A stretch of 45,075 bases of DNA from a bacterium. Its GTDB lineage: Bacteria; Bacteroidota; Ignavibacteria; Kapaibacteriales; UBA2268. The notes under the pieces are model-generated. The model ran no database searches, was not told the origin of the DNA, and was given only the letters and a program-made list of their open reading frames with translations. Shown piece after piece: positions 9,101 through 16,143 of the stretch (position 1 is the first letter of the stretch; every line of letters begins with the position of its first letter). The DNA lies in contig JAUIIX010000023.1 of NCBI GenBank assembly GCA_030431515.1, positions 1-45,075 on the forward strand. The letters are read 5' to 3'. The translations under genes and the position numbers were made by a program.

Positions 9101-9969
9101 TTTGAAATAAGTACATCTATAGTTAAATCATTAAATTTATCATAACTATTTAAAATTATCTCTTCATTTCTAAGAATTACATAAGGTAAGTTTTTTTCAT
9201 TCAATTCAATAAATATATCTTGTAATGGTAAACCAATATATGATTTTTCAATTTCATTTTTTACATTATCTTCTTTAAAAGCAAAATATAGTTTTCTTGT
9301 ATCTTTAATATTCCCTATTACTTCCCAACTATCAAAATGCTTACTAAGTGCTTTTTCAAAATTCTCTTTAGAATACTCTTCAGAAATTACTTCTTTATTC
9401 CATTCAGTATGTTTAAAAAACTTAATTGCCTCATCATCTGGCTCAATCCATTCAATCACAAGAAGTTCATTAGTTAATGAAGAAAGTTTTTTAATAGCTT
9501 GGTCAAGTGAACCATAATCAGCAGTACAAGAGTAAATCCAATGGATAAGTGCAAAAGCAAAAACTAAATCTGCACTTTCACTAATATCAGACACATTTTT
9601 ATTTTCGATTTCAAAGTTTTGAATATTCAGGTGGTTTTTGGCAGCTGTTAACATATTGACATAAGTATTATCCATCTCGACTGCTCTAGCTTTAGCTGCA
9701 CCTTTAAATAGAGAATGAAAACAGAAATATGCAGAATTAGCTCCTAAATCTAAAACACTTTTATCTTTAATCCAATCAGAGTAAAAAATTGAATTAGTCA
9801 ATAACTTTTTATTAACTAATCCTTTATCATCAGGATTTATCTCCATAAATGAATCAGAAAGGAAATACTTTTGATAACCATGAAAAGTAATGACATCGCC
9901 TAAGTCAATTTTACCTGGCTCAGCATATCTATTCGGATCATCGTATAATTCTGTTTGCTTATTAGTCAT
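3115..9969 (-). CDS. Giant multidomain glycosyltransferase/methyltransferase (2,284 aa up to the frameshift)
   Basis: Positions are counted from the upstream alternative TTG/ATG at 9999; I prefer the ATG at 9967-9969 (MTNKQTELYDD). Modules in order: SAM methyltransferase (VLDLGANSAYF, about residue 82); a kinase-like module with HRDISPSNIIL and VLIDFGWAESD (about 560-590); a helical repeat stretch; GT2 glycosyltransferase 1 (VSIVIPVYNRHG about 776, FLLNNDTVV about 863); GT2 number 2 (FSIIIPVHNN about 1073, FLNNDVEV about 1156); GT4 number 1 (IGYIGGVMPHKG about 1663, AILESLAMGLPVIAPNIGG about 1753); a type-11 methyltransferase (LLNLGCGNDIRQGF about 1905, LASDVLEHF about 1956); and the N-half of GT4 number 2 (ending PNGINPEIFNPYG about 2256). 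It stops early after the 74-bp insertion; with it removed the protein would be about 2,700 aa. It most likely builds and modifies a cell-surface glycan or glycoprotein. Substrates cannot be read from sequence. Confidence 0.88.
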   Translation of the reverse strand: MTNKQTELYDDPNRYAEPGKIDLGDVITFHGYQKYFLSDSFMEINPDDKGLVNKKLLTNSIFYSDWIKDKSVLDLGANSAYFCFHSLFKGAAKARAVEMDNTYVNMLTAAKNHLNIQNFEIENKNVSDISESADLVFAFALIHWIYSCTADYGSLDQAIKKLSSLTNELLVIEWIEPDDEAIKFFKHTEWNKEVISEEYSKENFEKALSKHFDSWEVIGNIKDTRKLYFAFKEDNVKNEIEKSYIGLPLQDIFIELNEKNLPYVILRNEEIILNSYDKFNDLTIDVLISNEGKAYLDTILDKINLKNSNGFLVYQFEIGEYQNQKLYINLRIISENDNLFNKELINKIINNRIKQDALYILNNNDKILYLIYSIVYFLGAGDNTYTKVIKELSSSSDLNLIKKQLNNISYLESLINEHNYTKNDENKDLVNYSFRYINPIQTVLQSRILCWYEGTFYISRIYKYLENEKIIIQKQANKNIAKNEYDILSTLDSEYFPNVFDYKEDINFSSFKMKFIEGKTLGELKSLKNLLNNQEIKEFINHCFSILLELKSKNILHRDISPSNIILKNKKPVLIDFGWAESDTIKSINAPGLGGNYKKSKNEFSDLYSIGRTLSECLNGIEEFESLINKMINLKTKDDIETINELINDLNQIKITNPLIKAINLIEEGKKLLEGNYVDDAYKLFISAKSNVTNAEAAEIGIFYLLAYCEFNLSEFEKASENITTEMILNPDNLAAFELDEKINIQMQEIEKSQTKNVIENEWDYDVSIVIPVYNRHGITEQCIRSIYENTYILFELIVVDNGSDADTKKVLEDLQSEYKFRLIRNENNLGFSVANNQAIENRKGKHVFLLNNDTVVTENWLDSSLKILNDNKASIVGSCLLYPDSEIIQHKGVVIGTEDGNTLAPYHIEQYHNINDVINKSKQMSAVTGAAMLISEDLIAAIGGLDEGYINGLEDIDYCFKASSIGAIIWYNADSIIYHYESLTKDRHKHDIPNWQRLNKKWLGKINFDEKQEQTNYNVSQNKEKQRLLNEEIIKESKELNNNLAKSDIKSELTNPYEHVDFSIIIPVHNNLSFTKKCIENIYKTSALYAIEVIIIDNGSEDETFAYLNSISDLVKVIKNENNESFSKANNQGAAIARGKYLVFLNNDVEVQPGWLESLEDKFKSDSSVGIQGAKLVYPNGLIQHAGVVWGPVAENFNLHYHIYLAANPSLEWVNKYREFQMVTGALLAIRKELFSEVGKFDEEYFFGHEDLDLCLKVRKDGYKVMYNPEVVGIHHESITKKSEGIKKFERFITEPDSYDAKNHKHFLSKWEKTLKVDANEFYLDDKLYGIAGDVTMFELFQEKLKELFEALKPLPEELYQRKAKKVSEILFANPSYDFVANVNVLLNTSYDKLLEAIEFVKYGEFEDNSKKKLKILMTMFAWNESGGGTIFPRDVAVDYVKQGYEVLVVYAGVDDVGNPTPYHIKQWNDEGVNLLGIYNREINFIDPYKAEFEINDPSVSAIFEKVLNEFKPDLVHFHNFVGLSFNIAKIAKTKGYKTLYTPFNYHLIDPNLYMISSELKKWENVDLIINSEALKEDPSLRESYLNRIEAGRQVLNQYIDMTLAVSTRVKDILIDFGCRPEKITIVNQVPKSVEKLTNTNKNRDISQPIKIGYIGGVMPHKGVHNLVVAASVLQKDTAELNIYGFVDDKYKAVLENINTNINVNLKGEYKFEELNSISENIDIAVLPSLWEDNAPFAILESLAMGLPVIAPNIGGFSDFIENNFNGRIYQYDNVEELANILRELTNSPELITKMRENAYLTFSFSDYINQMKQIYLRTIENTRLPMDIQFLFKDKLDIKQIELVNDNTQVSSELYSQDVNSPMNRLSFDNNIAGGFSNKSAVGQMPDPLPSPLLLNLGCGNDIRQGFVNIDLFSERADVVKMDIRKLNIPDNSVDVILASDVLEHFSHRETQSLLKEWNRVLKDGAEIIIRCPNIRLQIEAYMRGDWDADVASYMIFGGQTNPGDYHCIGFDKESITKHLTNSGFDITSYEEHDFPQNQGFINLNMTVKAKKKSNNVFKLKTDENILKSNSDVQVNAIQRESKVYEHSNNQLNPLKAKLNIIWEGTQFVYHSLALINREVSFNMIKSGLVNLTIIPYEDDNFSPEGNTKFEILSNHHIDNKVEEEDYSDLPYVWIRHQWPPQDDIPEGAKWIIMQPWEYTALRQDVYDVLKKAEEVWTPSNFSRQSMINSGLEFDKVQVMPNGINPEIFNPYGPKYKINSNFKFNIYYLYFLLIFCYQSIIK

Positions 9970-10150
9970 TGAAAATATTGAATTAATGATAAAATACAAT
10001 ATTTAACTATCAATGACTATGCCAATAATAAAGTTCCATTCTTGTAATAATTCTAAATAAATTTAATAATAATTCTTAAACTCCCCTACTAAGTAAAATT
10101 TCCACTAAATTTCAAAATTCTCTAAATCATTTAGCTGAGTCGAATTGTCT

Positions 10151-10216
10151 CGTCATTCAGAGCGAAGCGATGAATCCATAAAAAAACTATGTCATTCTGA
10201 GGTACTGCCGATGAAT
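10151..10216 (+). repeat. Two CATTC...GAATC interspersed motifs
   Basis: GTCATTCAGAGCGAAGCG followed by ATGAATCC (10151-10177), then GTCATTCTGAG...GATGAATC (10191-10216). The same motif, in inverted form, recurs at about 22817-22844, 23379-23403, 23511-23538 and 23552-23576. Short repeats of this look are familiar between genes in Bacteroidota and relatives. They flank the 97-bp element here and in copies A and B. Confidence 0.75.
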
Positions 10217-10240
10217 CAATCAAAAAAAAGTCTTGAATTG

Positions 10241-10337
10241 TAGGGAACGGTTAGCAAACCACAAGACTTAAATTCGTAACTATTCTAAAAAATAATTGCA
10301 ATTATATAAATTGCAATATCGCTCAAAACCGTTCCTA
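10241..10337 (+). repeat. 97-bp interspersed element, copy C
   Basis: It begins TAGGGAACGGTTAGCAAACC and ends CTCAAAACCGTTCCTA. Terminal inverted repeats GGAACGGTT (10244-10252) / AACCGTTCC (10327-10335) are perfect and TA stands at both ends. The internal hairpin ATTGCAATT (10295-10303) / AATTGCAAT (10309-10317) has 9 perfect pairs and is unrelated in sequence to the hairpins of the other copies. Confidence 0.88.
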
Positions 10338-10482
10338 AATTTATCTTAATGATACTATGTTCTTTGAAATTCGAAAAAGTTCATTTTATAAAAACACATT
10401 ACATTAATTATTCACTTTGTGTATGAATACCGGCTATGATTCATGAAATAATCTAAATAAATTACTTTTTAGTATATAAAGT

Positions 10483-10514
10483 AAAAAAAAGGAAATCGAT
10501 TGATTTCCTTTTTT
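10483..10514 (-). terminator. Rho-independent terminator downstream of the thioesterase gene
   Basis: Stem GGAAATC (10491-10497) / GATTTCC (10502-10508), with eight A on the left and six T on the right, so it can work on either strand. It ends the DUF1573-thioesterase unit, 26 bp past the stop. Confidence 0.9.
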
Positions 10515-10539
10515 GATTATTTAATTGATTTAACTTAAA

Positions 10540-10920
10540 TTATTTATTTAATCTAAGTTCTTCAAGTGTTTTATTATGTGGTTTAGGTCGCCCATTCTGA
10601 TCAACATGAACCATAACGATTTTATCAATAGTAATAATTACAATCTTTGTATCTTTAACTCTAACTTCACATTTTAAAGTAATTGATGTATGACCTATTT
10701 CATAAACCTCTGCACCAATTTCAATAATATCTCCCTGGAATGCAGGATTACGGAAATTAATCTCCGACATAAACTTAGTAACAATATGATTGCTGCCTAA
10801 TTGACACATTGCATAAATCCCAACTTCTTCATCTATCCACTTTAATAGCTGACCACCAAACAATTTATTTGCTGGATTCAAATCTGGTGGAGACACTAAT
10901 TTTCTTGTTTTAAAAATCAT
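10540..10920 (-). CDS. Acyl-CoA thioesterase, hotdog fold (YciA/ACOT type)
   Basis: A 126-aa single-hotdog protein that should hydrolyse acyl-CoA to free acid and CoA in the cytoplasm. The diagnostic segment is PPDLNPANKLFGGQLLKWID, with the family's Asn (N18), the FGG turn over the CoA site and the catalytic acid D30 on the hotdog helix. EINFRNPAFQGDIIEIGAEV is the usual central strand. The length fits YciA-like enzymes. It lies 24 bp behind the DUF1573 gene on the same strand and shares its terminator, so the two are probably cotranscribed. Chain-length preference cannot be told from sequence. Confidence 0.88.
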   Translation of the reverse strand: MIFKTRKLVSPPDLNPANKLFGGQLLKWIDEEVGIYAMCQLGSNHIVTKFMSEINFRNPAFQGDIIEIGAEVYEIGHTSITLKCEVRVKDTKIVIITIDKIVMVHVDQNGRPKPHNKTLEELRLNK

Positions 10921-10944
10921 AATAATCCTAATTTAATATATAAT

Positions 10945-11619
10945 TTATTCCGCTCTACACCAAGCTGAAATGCTTAGTCTTGGTACATCGATATCATTGG
11001 TTAATAAAGTAACAGACATACTATGTGTACCAGATTTTGTTGGTGTATAATATGCCAATACTTCTCTACTTGATTTTGCTTTAATTACGTCTTCTGCATT
11101 AATATTTAATTTCATATCTTCGTGACTTTTTACTATTTTTTTAATAATAATATCATGGTCAGAGTAATTAGTAATAGTAATCTTTGCTTCTGATTTAGTA
11201 TTTGGTTTTACTGTATTAAATGCAAAAAACTTTGGATTTTTATCTAAAGAGGTAACTACATCTGCAGTTAAATTTAATTTAACATTCTTTGCAATAGGGT
11301 CATTAGTCATAATGTTAATATCTTTATGAATAGGACCAATCACACTTTTTAAATCCAATTTTATATCTAATGTTGCAATCTCACCAGGTTGTAAAATATC
11401 TTTATCTAAAGGAGCAGTAGTACACCCACACGCTGGCTTTACTTCAAATATTCTAAGAGGTTGGTCACCAACATTTTTAATTCGTACTAATGTTTTTAAG
11501 GGAGATTCAAAAACTTTTACTTGTCCCCAATCATAAGTATTTCCACCAATTATTTGTATTTTTGGCTGTGAAAAAAGTACAATTGATGTAAAAAATATCA
11601 TTGCTGTTAGTAATTTCAT
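10945..11619 (-). CDS. DUF1573 periplasmic Ig-like protein
   Basis: A 224-aa exported protein. The N-terminus MKLLTAMIFFTSIVLFSQ is a signal peptide. Two immunoglobulin-like beta domains follow, the first with the DUF1573 hallmark VKPACGCTTAPLDKDILQPGE. This family is very common in Bacteroidota and relatives, and its molecular role is not established. The start is supported by AAAGGAAA just upstream of the ATG at 11617-11619. It is divergent from the acyl-CoA dehydrogenase gene (99 bp between starts) and upstream of the thioesterase gene on its own strand. Confidence 0.9.
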   Translation of the reverse strand: MKLLTAMIFFTSIVLFSQPKIQIIGGNTYDWGQVKVFESPLKTLVRIKNVGDQPLRIFEVKPACGCTTAPLDKDILQPGEIATLDIKLDLKSVIGPIHKDINIMTNDPIAKNVKLNLTADVVTSLDKNPKFFAFNTVKPNTKSEAKITITNYSDHDIIIKKIVKSHEDMKLNINAEDVIKAKSSREVLAYYTPTKSGTHSMSVTLLTNDIDVPRLSISAWCRAE

Positions 11620-11718
11620 CGATTTCCTTTAATTTTTATCGGACATAAACGTTTCTATACTCGTTAAAACGAAAATAAATGAATTTTGTTATTTTTATTA
11701 TTAAAAATAGGTAAATAA

Positions 11719-12867
11719 ATGTATTCTTTAAATTTTGATGAAACTCAATTAGAAATACAAAGAGTAGCAAGACAATTTGCTAAAGATGTAGTAGCACAAG
11801 GTGTTATTGAACGTGATATCAATGCAGAGTATCCAATAGATATACTAAAACAAATGGGAGAACTTGGATTTTTAGGTATGACTACTTCTTCTGATTGGGA
11901 TGGTGCCGAATTTGATACTTTATCTTTCGTATTAGCTATGGAAGAAATTGCAAAAGTTGATGCTACAACTGCTGTTGTTATGTCAGTTCAAAATTCTTTA
12001 GTAAACTGGATATTTCAAAATTTTGGTACTGAAGAGCATAAAGAGAAATATTTAAAAAAATTAGCGACTGGTGAATATATAGGTTGTTATTGTTTATCTG
12101 AACCAGAAGCAGGGTCTGATGCGAGAGAGCAACACACTACTGCTGAAAAAGTTGGTGATAAATGGGTACTCAACGGTACTAAAAATTGGATTACCTCGGC
12201 TCCTCATTCTGACGTTTTTATTGTTTTTGCTCAAACTAATTCTGAATTAAAACATAAAGGTATTGCTTGTTTTGCTATTCCAAAAGGAACACCTGGACTT
12301 TCTGTAGGGATAAAAGAAGATAAAATGGGTTTAAGAGCAAGTGATACTTGTTCGGTTGGATTGGTTAATGTAGAAGTAGGAGATGATGCAGTTATAGGTA
12401 AGGTTGGTGAAGGATTTTATATAGCAATGAAAGGTCTTACTGGTGGTAGAATAGGGATTGCAGCTCAAGCTGTAGGAATTGCTCAAGGAGCTTTCGAACT
12501 CGCAGTGAAGTACTCTAAAGAAAGAAAAACTATGGGTGTGCCTATTTGTCAACATCAAGCAATTGAAATCAAACTTGCTCAGATGTCAATGAAAATATCA
12601 GCTGCAAGAGCATTAGTTCACAAAGTTGCCTGGATGAAAGATAACGGATTAGATTGTAATAGAGAATCTTCTGAAGCAAAATTATTTGCATCAACAATTG
12701 CTAACGAAGTTACTCGTGAAGCAGTCCAAGTTCACGGTGGTTACGGGTATGTAAGAGAATATCAAGTTGAACGAATGATGCGAGATGCTAAAGTTACTGA
12801 AATATATGAAGGCACTTCAGAAATTCAACATATTGTAATTGCAAGAGATGTTATAAAGAATAGTTGA
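11719..12867 (+). CDS. Acyl-CoA dehydrogenase (short/medium-chain type)
   Basis: A 382-aa FAD enzyme that introduces the alpha-beta double bond of acyl-CoA in fatty-acid or branched-chain degradation and passes electrons to ETF. The three ACAD domains are complete: N-terminal helices, the central FAD/substrate segment CYCLSEPEAGSDA and WVLNGTKNWITSA, and the C-terminal bundle with VHGGYGYVREYQVERMMRDA. The catalytic base is the Glu of EIYEGTSEIQ, E364. Length and motifs match butyryl-CoA dehydrogenase-like enzymes, but exact substrate is unknown. It is monocistronic, with a bidirectional terminator 40 bp downstream. Confidence 0.93.
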   Translation: MYSLNFDETQLEIQRVARQFAKDVVAQGVIERDINAEYPIDILKQMGELGFLGMTTSSDWDGAEFDTLSFVLAMEEIAKVDATTAVVMSVQNSLVNWIFQNFGTEEHKEKYLKKLATGEYIGCYCLSEPEAGSDAREQHTTAEKVGDKWVLNGTKNWITSAPHSDVFIVFAQTNSELKHKGIACFAIPKGTPGLSVGIKEDKMGLRASDTCSVGLVNVEVGDDAVIGKVGEGFYIAMKGLTGGRIGIAAQAVGIAQGAFELAVKYSKERKTMGVPICQHQAIEIKLAQMSMKISAARALVHKVAWMKDNGLDCNRESSEAKLFASTIANEVTREAVQVHGGYGYVREYQVERMMRDAKVTEIYEGTSEIQHIVIARDVIKNS

Positions 12868-12904
12868 TTTTAAGACTAAATTACTTAATAAGATTATTTT
12901 AAAA

Positions 12905-12940
12905 TAAAAAAATCCTCAGAACATTCTGAGGATTTATTTC
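12905..12940. terminator. Bidirectional terminator between acyl-CoA dehydrogenase and serC
   Basis: 10-bp perfect stem ATCCTCAGAA (12912-12921) / TTCTGAGGAT (12924-12933). The minus-strand exit has a run of T interrupted by one A (strong, for serC); the plus-strand exit is TTATTTC (weaker). Confidence 0.88.
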
Positions 12941-12962
12941 TTTGAAATATATTTAGGAAGAA

Positions 12963-14042
12963 TTATTTATTGTTAGTATAAAATTCTTTCATAAAATCAG
13001 CTAAAGCTTGACAAGATTCAACAGGACAAGCATTATAAATACTTGCTCTAACACCACCAACAGAACGGTGACCTTTCAATCCATCAAGATTTTTAGCAGT
13101 TGCTTCTTTTATAAACTTAGCTTCTAACTCTTCACTTGGTAAGTTAAATGTAATATTCATTAAAGATCTATCCTCTTTATGAGTTACAGCACCTTTATAA
13201 TAGTTAGGCATTTCGTCTATCAAATTATAAATTAATCCAGCTTTATAAATATTTCTATCTTCAATTGCTTTTAATCCACCATCTGCAACAATCCATTTAA
13301 GAGTTTCATTAATTACATAAACTGGAAATACTGGAGGTGTATTAAACATAGATTCAGCTTTAACGTGAGTTTGGTAACTTAACATCGTTAATAAATCAGT
13401 ATTAGCATTGTTTAAAAAATCATTTTTGATAACAACCATTGTAGCACCAGATGGCCCAATATTTTTTTGAGCACCAGCGTATATTAAACTAAATTTAGAA
13501 TAATCTAACTCTCTTGAAAACATATCAGAAGACATATCACATACTAATGGAGCATTTGTTTCTGGTAAGGAATCGAATCTTGTTCCAAAAATAGTGTTAT
13601 TTGAAGTGAAGTGTAAAAAATCAGCATTATCGCTAAGTTTTAAGTTTTTTGGTATATAGTTAAAGTTTTTGTCTTCTGAACTACCAGCTACATTTACATT
13701 TCCTACTTTCTTTGCTTCTTTAATTGCATTAGAAGCCCAAGTACCTGTGTTTACATAGTCTGCAGTAGTTTTAACAAAGTTAAGAGCTACCATTGCAAAT
13801 TGCATTGATGCTCCACCACCTAAAAATAATACAGAATAATCATCTTTTGAAAGATTCATTAGGTTTAGAACATTTTCTTTTACCTCATCAAACAATGCAA
13901 CTATTGGTTTAGAGCGGTGGCTCATTTCCATAATTGACATTCCTAATCCAAGATATTCTTGAACAACATTTTTAGTAGATTCTAAAACAGGAACCGGTAG
14001 AACTCCAGGTCCAGCAGAAAAGTTATGAATTCTATTCATCAT
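12963..14042 (-). CDS. serC: Phosphoserine aminotransferase
   Basis: A PLP enzyme (EC 2.6.1.52) converting 3-phosphohydroxypyruvate and glutamate to phosphoserine in serine biosynthesis; family members also act in pyridoxal phosphate synthesis. The N-terminus HNFSAGPGVLPVPVLE and the segment IMEMSHRSKPI are SerC signatures. The PLP lysine is K193 in YAGAQKNIGPSGATMVV, and GHRSVGGVRASIYNA is the C-terminal phosphate-binding part. The 359-aa length is normal. Two ATGs are adjacent (14040-14042 and 14037-14039) behind AGGTAA; either may be used. It has its own promoter-like box and terminator. No serA is nearby. Confidence 0.95.
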   Translation of the reverse strand: MMNRIHNFSAGPGVLPVPVLESTKNVVQEYLGLGMSIMEMSHRSKPIVALFDEVKENVLNLMNLSKDDYSVLFLGGGASMQFAMVALNFVKTTADYVNTGTWASNAIKEAKKVGNVNVAGSSEDKNFNYIPKNLKLSDNADFLHFTSNNTIFGTRFDSLPETNAPLVCDMSSDMFSRELDYSKFSLIYAGAQKNIGPSGATMVVIKNDFLNNANTDLLTMLSYQTHVKAESMFNTPPVFPVYVINETLKWIVADGGLKAIEDRNIYKAGLIYNLIDEMPNYYKGAVTHKEDRSLMNITFNLPSEELEAKFIKEATAKNLDGLKGHRSVGGVRASIYNACPVESCQALADFMKEFYTNNK

Positions 14043-14069
14043 TTACCTAAATTTGTAATTATTAATCTA

Positions 14070-14077
14070 CAAAATTA
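14070..14077 (-). promoter_or_regulatory. Probable serC promoter -7 box (TAATTTTG)
   Basis: TAATTTTG on the minus strand fits the Bacteroidota TAnnTTTG consensus, in the context TTCATAATTTTGTAG. It would start transcription about 20 nt before the serC start. The -33 TTG is not clear. Confidence 0.5.
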
Positions 14078-14145
14078 TGAATATATATTCTTCTTTCCTA
14101 AAATTCTTAAATAAGAATTATTTTTATTTAATTTTTACTAAAAAT

Positions 14146-15690
14146 TTAGTTCATATTTAAATTATCATCATTTATTAATTTTTTGCCTGTCAATACCATA
14201 GTAGCAGATGCAAGTGAACTTAAAGAATCTGAGAAGGTCTTAATTGTTAACTCTGCTGGTAGATTATCTGATAGATAAGGATTGCCAAAGAATATATTAA
14301 TGATTGGTTTACCCATTGCTAAGCGTTGAGTAATTGAGTAAAGTTTTTCAGTGAATCCAATATCACCTTGATAAGCGTGAGATTTGTAAAAATAAGCGAA
14401 TATAAGAATGTCAGCATCAACAATTCCTTCTTTTAAACCTAATAAATCTTTTTCTTCAATATTTTCATTGATATATGCAAAATCAAAATCACTTTGTAGT
14501 GCTTGTTGCATGAAATTAAAGAATGTAGATGCTTGAATTATATCTTCGTCTTTTTGCAAGAATGCAAAACCAGCTAATTGTTTTTCATTATCTAAAGGAG
14601 TTAAAATTTCTTTTACAGTTAAATCTATAGCTTTTCGAGCTACTTGTAGTGAAAATTTCTCATTTTTCAAATAGTAGTCTTGATTAAATTCAATATTATC
14701 AGGAAGTTTTTTATTTTTTGCCCATTCAAATTTTGAGTTTATTCTATCAATAGAACTTTCAACTTGTTTTAATAAATTTGCATCTTTTTTAATTAAATTT
14801 GCTACACCTTCAATTGCCATTTCAACCTCTTCAGGTAGCAAAAGAATATCATTTCCAGCTTGCAATGCTAGCTCAGCCGCTATAGTTGAATCAAATGAAT
14901 TGGATACTGAATTCATATCTAATGCATCAGGTAATATTATACCATCAAATTTAAGATCTTTTCTTAGAATATCATTCACTGATTTTGATAAAGAAGCTGG
15001 ATAGTGCATTGTATTCAATGAAGGTATTGACAAATGACCAATCATAATTGAATCTACACCATTCTCAATTGCTTTAATAAATGGTAAAATCTCATTATTA
15101 TAAATTTCAACTTTACTTTTATTAATTATTGGTAAATCAAGATGAGAATCAATATCTGTATCTCCATGACCTGGGAAATGTTTAGCACATGACAATACAC
15201 CCATTTCATTCATCCCTTTTATATATGCCGCAGCATGAATTCCAACAGTTTCAGCATCTTCACCAAATGCTCTAATATTTATTATTGGGTTTTTGGGATT
15301 AGAGTTAATATCACAGACAGGAGCAAAATTCCAATTTATTCCAAGATTTTTTGATTCTTGTGCAATTAATTGTGCAACTAAAAAAGTTAATTTGTAATCG
15401 GCAGTTTTACCTAAAGACATAGCATGAGGGAATCCTGTTCCCTCATTAAATCTCATTTTTAAACCAAATTCTAAGTCAGCCGAATAAAATAAATCTTTTT
15501 CAGCATAATTATTGAGTTCATTAATTGTCTTTCTTACGTCTTCTAAATTTACTCTTCCAAATAAACAAAAGGAGTTTATTCCTTGATCTATTAATCTTTT
15601 TATATAAAATTTGTAATCATCAAAGCCAACATATTTATCAACCTGCAATCTCGGCATTATAATACTTGCCGCTAATTTAGAATAATCCAT
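14146..15690 (-). CDS. nagZ: Glycoside hydrolase family 3 beta-N-acetylhexosaminidase (NagZ-like)
   Basis: A 514-aa cytoplasmic-looking GH3 enzyme, expected to release N-acetylglucosamine from recycled peptidoglycan fragments. The NagZ loop KHFPGHGDTDIDSHLDLP carries the His/Asp acid-base pair, and the nucleophile is the Asp of ILPDALDM (D255). NWNFAPVCDIN and IGHLSIPSL are further family segments. The first 340 residues are the TIM barrel; about 170 residues follow as a smaller C-terminal domain, making it longer than the single-domain E. coli NagZ (about 340 aa). No signal peptide is seen. It is the third gene of nhaA-ybgC-nagZ, with 7 bp to ybgC. Confidence 0.88.
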   Translation of the reverse strand: MDYSKLAASIIMPRLQVDKYVGFDDYKFYIKRLIDQGINSFCLFGRVNLEDVRKTINELNNYAEKDLFYSADLEFGLKMRFNEGTGFPHAMSLGKTADYKLTFLVAQLIAQESKNLGINWNFAPVCDINSNPKNPIINIRAFGEDAETVGIHAAAYIKGMNEMGVLSCAKHFPGHGDTDIDSHLDLPIINKSKVEIYNNEILPFIKAIENGVDSIMIGHLSIPSLNTMHYPASLSKSVNDILRKDLKFDGIILPDALDMNSVSNSFDSTIAAELALQAGNDILLLPEEVEMAIEGVANLIKKDANLLKQVESSIDRINSKFEWAKNKKLPDNIEFNQDYYLKNEKFSLQVARKAIDLTVKEILTPLDNEKQLAGFAFLQKDEDIIQASTFFNFMQQALQSDFDFAYINENIEEKDLLGLKEGIVDADILIFAYFYKSHAYQGDIGFTEKLYSITQRLAMGKPIINIFFGNPYLSDNLPAELTIKTFSDSLSSLASATMVLTGKKLINDDNLNMN

Positions 15691-15697
15691 TTAACCT

Positions 15698-16141
15698 TTA
15701 ATCTATTAATTTACAATTTTCTCCGTCATACTGCTTTACTAAGTCACGCAATATATCAGGAATTCTTTCTACTTTTCCTGTCGCAGAATTAACATATACC
15801 AAAACACCTTCACACCTTGCAATTGCAGTTCCATTTCTAAGTGCAATTAAATTCTCAAATCCAATAGATGAATTTTTAATAAATGCACATCTTGTATGAA
15901 CAATATATTCATTTGTGAATTTTGCAGAATTAAAATAATCAATCTTAGTATGAACTGTCATAAGTGGGAATTTCTTTGAGAAAAATTCTTGACTTTTAGG
16001 CATACCTATATCAAAGAGATACTGTGTCCTTGCCCATTCTATCCAATACAAATATTGAATATTATGAACAACTCCAAAAGAATCAACTTCTGAAAATTTT
16101 ACTTCACCATTATATCGATGTTTAAATTTACTTGTATCCAT
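15698..16141 (-). CDS. YbgC-type acyl-CoA thioesterase (4HBT family)
   Basis: A 147-aa hotdog thioesterase of the 4-hydroxybenzoyl-CoA type. The diagnostic stretch is FSEVDSFGVVHNIQYLYWIE, with catalytic D20 and H26, followed by the long hotdog helix. The central strand HTKIDYFNSAKFTNEYIVHT is typical. Relatives hydrolyse short acyl-CoA or acyl-ACP thioesters, and YbgC proteins often sit near tol-pal genes, which are not seen here. It lies 2 bp after nhaA and 7 bp before nagZ, so all three are cotranscribed. Confidence 0.87.
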   Translation of the reverse strand: MDTSKFKHRYNGEVKFSEVDSFGVVHNIQYLYWIEWARTQYLFDIGMPKSQEFFSKKFPLMTVHTKIDYFNSAKFTNEYIVHTRCAFIKNSSIGFENLIALRNGTAIARCEGVLVYVNSATGKVERIPDILRDLVKQYDGENCKLID

Positions 16142-16143
16142 AA

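Larger units (their letters stand above)
9970..10482. other. Repeat-bearing intergenic region
   Basis: This gap of about 500 bp holds two copies of the CGTCATTC...GAATCC interspersed motif (10151-10177 and 10191-10216) and one 97-bp element (10241-10337). It must also contain the promoter of the giant gene, which I could not place. No ORF is supported. Confidence 0.7.

Noticed and set aside
11620-11718. Promoter GAATTTTG for the acyl-CoA dehydrogenase
   Set aside because: The first box base deviates from TAnnTTTG and no -33 TTG is found at the right distance.
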